Below, piece after piece: positions 56,470-64,000 of a stretch of 64,000 nucleotides of DNA. A model generated the notes under the pieces. That model ran no database searches. It worked only from the letters and a program-made list of their open reading frames with translations, and was not told where the DNA came from. Source of the DNA: Holothuria scabra (taxonomy: Eukaryota > Echinodermata > Holothuroidea > Aspidochirotida > Holothuriidae); contig CM074180.1 of assembly GCA_037179385.1 (NCBI GenBank), forward strand, positions 27,943,455 to 28,007,454, given 5' to 3'. Numbering within the stretch: the first letter of the stretch is position 1; the number at the start of each line of letters is the position of its first letter. A program made the position numbers and the translations under genes.

Positions 56470-56910
56470 CATCTTGCCACTTCTGAAGACTGTGTATTTG
56501 AAAACATAATTCTTTGCCACTCTCAGTAATGCCAAAAACCAAACTGAAGCAATAACCAGTAATGCTCTTTCTGTCATCAATGGATGACACCCAGTAAGAA
56601 TCACTAAAGCAATAATTTCAAGAGGCATGTCTAACTGTCTGTACACTAGATAACAGTCTATGGTACCCTTTAAATATAGCAAAACATGTTTGGCATCTGT
56701 CATGTGTTTCATTCTTGGATTGGAAAGAGATTTTGACAGTTTGCTGACTATAAATGCAATGTCTGGTCTGGTGCTAGTAGCTGCATAGATCAAACTACCT
56801 ACTATTTACCTGTATTTCTTTTCATCTACAAGTTCATCATTGCATGGGTAAACATCTAATTTGGTTTTATAAGGAGTAGCCCTCACTTTACGGTCAGCCA
56901 TGGAAAATCA
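56470..56910 (-). pseudogene. Ty1/copia-like reverse transcriptase/RNase H remnant
   Basis: The minus strand reads MADRKVRATPYKTKLDVY, then VDEKKYR, a stop, IVGSLIYAATSTRPDIAF, HVLLYLKGTIDC and, after a shift, SSIDDRKSITGYCFSL. These are the C-terminal reverse transcriptase and early RNase H segments of copia polyproteins. The rest of RNase H is lost. Confidence 0.75.
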
Positions 56911-57004
56911 ACAGTTTTGTAATTTACCGTCTCTGACTCATTCTTAGCTCAACATCACCGTGTTAAAAATCAATTCCCAAAAAGTAGGAAATCCTACATT
57001 AATA

Positions 57005-57460
57005 TTTCAGTTTAAATTGCTCTTTCATTTAATAAACCATTACTAATTGTATCACCAGCATTTCTCAGTGCTGACATTGCCCTCCTGGCAGGTAGTATGT
57101 AGTCAGTCACAGTTTGGTGATCGTCTTTCATGAGGCTGGTTAGTTCTGTATATGAGGCGATTGTTCTGGGTTTGCTACTGCCTGCAAAGTGGGTTTTCAA
57201 AATACCTGAAGCCTTCTTCCCGCGTCCAGAGCATCTGGCATTATTAGAGATAGACTCATATCATTGTTCAAGTTTACTAGTTCTGAATAGCATTGTTTGT
57301 TCTTTCACGGATTGGGTTCATCTGATAGGATAGTATCACAGAGGTTCAACGTGCAGAGATAAGCCAAAAAACGTGTTTCCCACATTTCATTGTCGTCGTG
57401 GTTTCCATCAAATTGAACTTTTCTCCACTTCTCAGCTTTACTGGGGCCATAACCTGTTGA
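57005..57460 (-). pseudogene. Ty1/copia-like gag remnant
   Basis: The minus strand reads KWRKVQFDGNHDDNEMWETR, LAYLCTLNLCDTILSDE, then MSLSLIMPDALDAGRR, and in another frame KTHFAGSSKPRTIASYTEL, TVTDYILPARRAMSALRNAG and ISNGLL. This is the copia gag (UBN2-type) fold. It is followed directly by the reverse transcriptase piece, so protease and integrase are missing between them. Confidence 0.75.
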
Positions 57461-57949
57461 AGCCACACTACGTAAATAATGACTCTTACTCTGGAAAGTT
57501 AAATTCGTTCTACAGCACCTTTATTGATAAGTTGTTGGAGCGAATGTCTTAAGCAGTATATTCAACTCACAAGGTACTTCTCCAAGGGTGCACACAACTA
57601 CAAAAAGAATACTCTTTCATGAGTGTACAATCTCGACATTAGTATCTTCCTTCTTTGCTCAGGTCCTACCCAAATCAGAATGCAGCGCTATTCATTTTTG
57701 TTGCACTTCACCATGAAAAATACAAAGTGCTGACTCTAGGTTCCCACAGACCAAATAATCCAAGGACTCTCCATCTGTAATAGCTTGCAGGGGAACATGG
57801 AGTATAACGGTACCCTTCACTTTGATTGCACTGTATTGTTACTGAGAACTGATTAAAAGTTAGCTTAAGTCTGTAAATGGACAATTGCACCACTGCTCAT
57901 ACATAAAGAAGACCTTAGATCCATAAAAATTTAGAAATTCAAAGAAACT

Positions 57950-59170
57950 TTGGAAAGTCTGAAATAGAGAGAGGGTCTCGTCTTTCCCCATACCTCTTTT
58001 TGATGGCTTTCCCTGAACTGTGGACATGCCAGTCTCATTATGATTATGTGACCATTATGTTGTGTGGCTCAAATGATACTCTTCTGCCAGGGACTCTAAC
58101 AGGTTGAAAAACTTATCAACTGCAGTTTTTTTAAAACTTCTTGCCCTGGCAGCCGATGTGGCCTCTGCTGTTCTAATGGACACCCGTTGGTGGGGCTTCA
58201 TAAAGCCAGCCAACTGGTCCAATCCAGCCATTTGCTTCTCATTATCAAATTTATGTGGGATTTGATTTTGGACTGCCAGCTGATATGCCACGTGTTGGAC
58301 ATCAACAGTTGTTATGTCAAACATCATGCATTTTTCCATTGTCATGATGTAAGATACCAGTTCATTTTCAGTCTCAGGCGGAAAAGTTATCTGGATGTAA
58401 GAAATGGACAAGAACATACGTAAGTTGTAATACTACACAAAATATAACAAAGATGCATCCTTGCGAAATAAAGAAGTGACAAAAACAAAATCAGTCACCC
58501 TAATGTGCAGGATAGTTTGACCTCAGATTTCATTAGTCAAGCCTATCGTACATGTAGAGTGCATGTAGAAAAGCAGAAAAGGGACATGACGAGCTTTCTC
58601 TTTTCAACAACTGTATGTGGTTTTACCACTATGGTTATGTATAGACAAATCAGATCAGCACCTGTGTTTAATGACTGTAGGCAGCCATTAGGGGGGTCCA
58701 TCAGCCTTACATCATCTTCATTTATTGTCTAAATGTAATTTCAAATCCTTGTATACACTGAAATTGATGGAATCTAAAGGCATTTCAGTGCACGACCATC
58801 CATGGTACAGATAAGCAAAGAAATTGAAAGATAAAAAGGTGTTAGACCCTAGTTATGGCCAACTAAAATCAAATCATCATTTGACTGTCTGGATTCCTCT
58901 ATATCCCATTGCAAAATGAGTAAAGCTATGATACCTTGAAACTATCCAGAAACTTGTCTTTTGTGTATTTGTTTGTTCCCAATACTCTATGTCCTAAAGT
59001 AGTTTGTGGAACTGCAAACACTTTACTGGCTCTTTTGAATCCCATTTCACCACTTCTTGCAAGTGCAACTGCATTCTCCATGGACTGGCTGTCCCAAGAA
59101 TTTCTGTTTGACCTTCTCTTATACTTGCGTGTGCGTGGCACCTGTACTGAATCCAGGAATGACCAAACCA
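57950..59170 (-). pseudogene. pogo/Tigger-like transposase remnant, spliced, minus strand
   Basis: Exon a (to 58935) encodes VPRTRKYKRRSNRNSWDSQS, a psq-type helix-turn-helix (GFKRASKVFAVPQTTLGHRV) and KDKFLDSFK, with donor AAG/GTATCA. Exon b starts at 58390 after TTACATCCAG and encodes TFPPETENELVSYIMTMEKC, PHKFDNEKQMAGLDQLAGF, RTAEATSAARARSF and KFFNLLESLAEEYHLS. A stop follows near 58055, then HNETGMSTVQGKPSK, where VDETG would carry the first catalytic Asp. That Asp is replaced, so the enzyme is dead. Confidence 0.75.
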
Positions 59171-59734
59171 TGATCACTGTATCTTCATACTCGGATATAT
59201 TTTTGAATACAAAACTCAGCATATAGGAGATTTACATAAGGGGCAAAAACCGAACATGTGGGGTAAAAGCAAACCCGGGGTCCTCTTTGACCCACTTTGA
59301 GTATTCCGTTTTACCCCATAGACAATATATATACTTGATCGGCTATACTTTCAATGAAGTGGGTCTCTGTACACTTGGAACATAACAGTTTTGGCAATAA
59401 CATGACTTTTTGCAAGTATAAAGCCCTTTGTTAAAGTCTTACTTGCGATGATTGAAAAAGTGGAGAAAATGTAACAAACTTACCGTAGATGGGTTTCAAG
59501 AGGATATTTCAAGATGCCTTGGAAGACTTGGTAATTGAAAAACACAAGCTCTCATGTGGTCTGTGATCACCATGTTGATCTCTTGCGCAATAGGAGTAGT
59601 TAAAGTTAGATGGCAGCATTGCATTTTTAATTTATAGAGGGAGTAATTTATACATTATTACACCATGGTGATATAAGACACTTATAGGATACCAGCATCC
59701 ACAAGTGTAACACCAAATAGCCTACCAGTTGTTA

Positions 59735-59895
59735 CATAGGGTGACCTGTATAAAAAAAAATGGAACCTTCTGCCATTGTGCTTGGTACTCAGCATAAACA
59801 GTTGAGTAGGAACACAAGCCAGTGAGCTGCAACTCTAAAAAAGGCAGTGGCTGGCTTGACTTGAACCAATTGGTTGGAAACTGGGCCTTAAAACT
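59735..59895 (+). mobile_element. SINE copy lacking the tRNA head
   Basis: AAAATGGAACCTTCTGCCAT, AGCCAGTGAGCTGCAACTCT, then AACCAATTGGTTGGAAACTG and CTTAAAACTAC match the 45190 SINE. The right end runs into an arm of the palindromic MITE family (59897). Confidence 0.65.
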
Positions 59896-59896
59896 A

Positions 59897-60378
59897 CAAC
59901 AAACCCATCTTCATAGGACGTTCTTCAGCCAAGATATAAAATATTGAAATTTTAGTCCATTGAACAATAATTTTTGGCTTTCTTGTTACGAGTACAACTT
60001 ACATTACCTGCTTGGGTTTCCTTTTAAAATTAAAATGTTGTTATGACCTTGAACACTTCCTGTTTGCTTGCATAGCATGTTGTAGAGAGGACTTAACTAA
60101 ATTACCCCATAGGAGTAAGAGTGCTTTCACACCTTGGTTCAAGGTGCAGTAACTTTCAGAAAAACAAAGAAATAAAAAGGTTGTAATAAGAATGACATCA
60201 CAAATTATAGTGCAATGTAAAATTTTAATTTGAGTTAGTACACTTTATAGTTACTACATTTTATATCTTGGCTCAACAACCTCCTATTGATGAAGATGGG
60301 AGTTGGACTGTTGGAATCATTTTTCATTCCCTTTGATATATATTTTTGGATTTTTTTGACTTGAGGTACACTTTAATG
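59897..60378. mobile_element. Palindromic MITE family, copy 3 (interrupted arms)
   Basis: 59897-59965 matches the inner left arm (CATCTTCATAGGACGTTCTT, CAAGATATAAAAT). 60225-60378 matches the right arm (TTTTATATCTTGGCTCA, GATGAAGATGGGAGTTGGAC, TTGACTTGAGGTACACTTTA). The outer left arm is missing next to the SINE. Confidence 0.6.
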
Positions 60379-60380
60379 AG

Positions 60381-62047
60381 GAAAATTGTCTGTTTCAGTG
60401 CTCTTCAGGAGTGTATGCTGGCGGTAGTGTTGAAAAGTGTAAAAAACTGGAGTTGATTTTATTTCAATATATTCTTTTATGTTAGATATTGTAACAAATT
60501 GCTTTTATTGTCTCTGAGCATTTTGACTGTGTACCCTGGGGTTTGCCAATTTTGTGTAAAGATGGGCAAAGGTGGACTGATGTGATTGTTGGAAAACATT
60601 AATTTAACTTGCAGAATTGTAAATGGTGTATTGGAATGAGATCTACTCTGTAGGAAACTTTGGTGTCAGATGGATGGATATATATGTATATATATTCAGA
60701 TTTAGGTCCAATTGGTTGGACTGAGGTCTGGTAATATTTGAGGTCAAGTTTTGTGCTGTTTTACTTTTACCTCATTCTAAAAACACATGAAAATACCAGA
60801 ATAGGTTGTCATCATTACAAATTGTGTAGTTTCGTATTTTGAAAACAAAATACTAGTTCTGGAGTCATTGATGAATAAGAGGAACAAGCCACAAAAGGAG
60901 AGTCAGAGTGTGCTCATACTGAAATTAATAACCAACTGCACCATGCTTAAAATGACCTTGGTATACTCCGCAAACATGGCAGTTTGTATTACCTGTATTT
61001 TGTATCAAGTTTGTAGTCTCCCAATTGTTTTGCAAAATTGGATAGGATAAATTTTGAGCAGGCTCAATGTACCCTCCTTGTGTGATCCTGTCCAACAACA
61101 TTTTCACTTTTCACAAATGTATTGCGAAAATATTTGGTGTAAGGGACAACCCATTTGTGACTTGCGTATTATATTAGATTTGATGGAAAGTGAAGTCCTC
61201 TTGATGAAATCTAAATGATATCAAATGGACATCAAACAGAAAGGTTTAAATCTAAACAACATCTGATGGCTGTCTTTATCAACAACAATCCACTGTCAAA
61301 TGTGTGCAGAGGGATTGACAGAATTTGCACAGATTCTGGGAAATCAAGGTAAATTGAAATGTTCTATCTCCAGATCTGGAAAGTTCATAGGGAAAATGGG
61401 CAATTTTTCAAAACTGTCTGGAAAAGCTGTGGAATTTTTAGAAAGTGGCAGACTAAATGTTCTGATTTCTTGAGTATTCATGTATATGTTGTGAAAAGAG
61501 GTGGAAGTATGGGATGTGATTACTATTAAAGGTCTTAGAAATATCAGTCAAGGTCCTTAAAAGTCATGAAATTTTGTCATTTTAATTGTGTACGAATGCT
61601 GGGAAATGCTGCGGCTGTAGGACAATCTGGTGGCAATTTGGCAAAGTGTATGGAATATGATTGGTCAGTTTGAGGAAGGTTTAATATTATTTGGGAACAA
61701 GTTGAGGCCATAGAATGAGGCAGTAGACTAAAAAAAGAGATGAATTTGTCAGTGAAAAATTTTAATAAAGATGAAGTCTTTTCCTAAAAAGGGTTTCAAT
61801 TTAAAATATTTTGGGTAGGCTTAACCTGCAGTGAAAATCTGAAAGGTGTTCAACTTACTTAGAGTTGTAATGAGTCCTATCTCAAATAATCAATTTTAAG
61901 AAGGGAAATGAACTGAAGAATTGTATCATAATTTTGCTTACAGAAACAACAGAGGTCTGTCAGTCACTGACTCATATTAAAAGTGAGTCACATTAAATAA
62001 AAGTAGTAATAATTCAACTGAACTGCCAAATTGAGTGACCCATACAG
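60381..62047. other. No gene seen
   Basis: AT-rich intergenic sequence; no exon, repeat boundary or RNA gene could be supported. Confidence 0.5.
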
Positions 62048-62776
62048 CCCTGGGGCTGATTTCACTAATGTTTAGCGATTTCCCTTACGCTGAAATCCAT
62101 TGCTAAATCTTAAATTGATCGCAATTTAGGACCGATTTTCCAAAATAACTTCACCAAACTTTAGTAATCAATTTTTCATCCCTACATGGTGTTGTTTGCT
62201 GTAGGTTTAGTGAAACCCCAAATTTGACGCTGTGGCTACGAGCGATACTTTCCAGTTAGTGAGCAACTAAGCCAAGCTCCCTCAAATAGCGGCGCACATG
62301 CCACTTGCGGAGTGCAATGTGGTTTGGAGTGGTGCAAAAAATTACTGTGAGAATATTGAAAAATTTAACTTTTTCATAACTTTTCTGACAAGATTTGTAG
62401 GTACTGTAAATAAATCTAGTACTTCCCATGACTTCACTTACAGACAAGGATATAATAACATCCTGTTGGTTTTCACAAGAAAGTAAAATCACCGTCACTG
62501 TTTACATTCATTAGAGTCAGTGCTAAGTCAACAAATATTGCTTTTTGGGAAAAATTTTGGCTGGGAAAATTGAACAACCTTTGCATGTAAGGCTAAGCCT
62601 CTTCTGAAATGCAAAAATTTTCAAAAGGGGAGGGGGACACCCCTTCCCTAGGACGGTGATCAGTGGCGCATTATATCAGTAACATTTAAAATTGTGTTGC
62701 TTCAGAAACTTTAATTGAGGAAGCCTGAACTAAGTGATGATCGCTGAAATTGATGTTAGTGAAATTAGATCCTGGT
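62048..62776. mobile_element. MITE-like element with TTTCACTAA inverted ends
   Basis: CCTGGGGCTGATTTCACTAA at the left and TTAGTGAAATTAGATCCTGG at the right are imperfect inverted copies. No coding content was recognised. Confidence 0.45.
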
Positions 62777-64000
62777 CTTATATCCCAGAATTGTCAATTT
62801 CAAAGCTTCATAAAGAATAATTAGCAACTCATCAAGCTAATCAAATATCACAAATTACTCTTCATTTGTAAACAAATCTGGGACTTTGTTTCCTTTTTCC
62901 TGCCTGTCATGCAGTTTGATCTGTTCAAGGTAGTTCCACATGAGTTTTATATTTTAATACTGTATATAATTATATTGTGACACTAATGTTGTCCCACAAT
63001 AAAGTTTTAACTTAAAATTATTTTTTCTTTTCTTTATTTAATGAAAAAATCATGCAAGCAGAAACTTGTATACTGCCACCCTCATTTGCTATTAAACTGA
63101 AAGATTCAATAAGATTCTAAGCTTTTAGCTTTTGAGCTTCACATAACTACTTAAAGTGAAAATTTTCAAGAGTTCTTGAAGGGATTTTCCAGAGACAAAA
63201 TTCACCTTATTCAAAATATGCACAAAAAATTTCTCTCTCCCAAGGTGAAAACTGGATCTGAATAGCATAAACCATTTGAAAGATATAAATGCAATTTTTT
63301 TTTTTTTTTTGAGATTTAGTGCATTATGGTAAATCTGTGATATCATCATGGCACAATGATTTGACATTGCATTCAGTTTATAATTTTGATGCTGTAAGGG
63401 AATATAAAGCAACATTGAGTGCTATACAATGTTGCTTCATATATTTGAAATAGTAGATCTACTGTACAGGACAACATGAACAAATACGCCAAAAGTATCG
63501 AATTTCAAAGGACAAGAAGGACGTCCAACAATAAAGAAAAACATGGCATCTGAGGCAATGTGCCACTTTCTGTGGCTTTGTTGAAAAGTGAAAGTTTTTT
63601 TTCTAACAAAAATAACCATAATTTAAAGCGACATATCTTGAGTTGAAAAGGATATTGCTGCAGGATTTGGCAGAAATGGTGTGGAATAATTTTTGTCTTT
63701 CTTACAAGACCCAAGTGAAAAGCCACTGAAATATGCCTTTAACATTGAAAATAGCCATGTGCATCTGTATAGTGTGGAAAAACCTGAAGAAAGGGATAGC
63801 AAAGAGAAGTAACAGAAACTTGCACTTATTCTTGATGAAACATTTATCTCACATTTCACCTTCTGTAACTGTTTGAAGCCAGACACTGGTCATGGTACAG
63901 TACCTCTCCCTAGCTAGATTTTTATAAAGGCTTACAACATTTTCAGCTGGTACTGCATGTTGATTGACATCAAAATGATGCAGGGTAGCTCATAGCATGC
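62777..64000. other. No gene seen; one AATAAA signal
   Basis: AATAAA at 62998-63003 (CCCACAATAAAGTTTT) with a T-rich downstream region could end a transcript, but no gene can be tied to it. A T tract lies at about 63296-63310. Confidence 0.4.

Noticed and set aside
62998..63003. End of a third gene marked by AATAAA
   Set aside because: No exon upstream could be supported, so it is mentioned only as a signal.

Overview
This 64 kb window looks like nuclear DNA of a marine invertebrate, most likely a non-vertebrate deuterostome such as an echinoderm, hemichordate or lancelet. The evidence is intron-containing animal genes with GT-AG junctions, AT-rich sequence, a PHD-finger non-LTR retrotransposon of the CR1/L2 kind carrying a 2A-like peptide, a tRNA-derived SINE, and many TIR and fold-back elements. 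The species cannot be named from sequence alone.

Two host genes can be assembled exon by exon with matching splice phases, both on the + strand. The first is a KLHL28-type BTB-BACK-Kelch protein: four coding exons, 22118-29203, 586 codons. The second is a homologue of the MIS12-complex kinetochore subunit NSL1: six coding exons, 39277-53275, 264 codons. Both names come from remembered family features and exon-phase consistency, not from a database search.

Most of the rest is nested mobile DNA. At 2.8-11.4 kb the N-terminal part of a Helitron-type gene (minus strand) is interrupted by a 4.0 kb CR1/L2-like LINE (GATACT target duplication) and a 3.6 kb TIR element of a family I do not recognise (CAG duplication). 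Collapsing each duplication restores the Helitron reading frame. A 310 bp palindrome made of CAGCTGGGC-type words follows, then a second dead LINE (11.4-13.4 kb) that carries a 97 bp fold-back insertion. At 15.2-16.0 kb there is a TIR element with an internal minisatellite. At 18.06-20.67 kb there is an hAT-like element with a perfect 8 bp duplication and a piggyBac-like MITE inside it.

NSL1 intron 1 (39.4-47.5 kb) is the most layered region. An old LINE fragment was hit by a fold-back element and by two copies of one younger LINE family in opposite orientation. The intron also holds a SINE, a TG-rich microsatellite, and a roughly 145 bp satellite in about nine copies. Most satellite copies carry a DR1-like nuclear-receptor half-site pair and many also a DR4-like pair.

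The right end (54-64 kb) holds remnants of a Ty3/gypsy-like element, a Ty1/copia-like element and a spliced pogo/Tigger-like transposase, all on the minus strand, plus MITEs. No rRNA gene, functional tRNA gene, CRISPR array or bacterial-type operon was seen.
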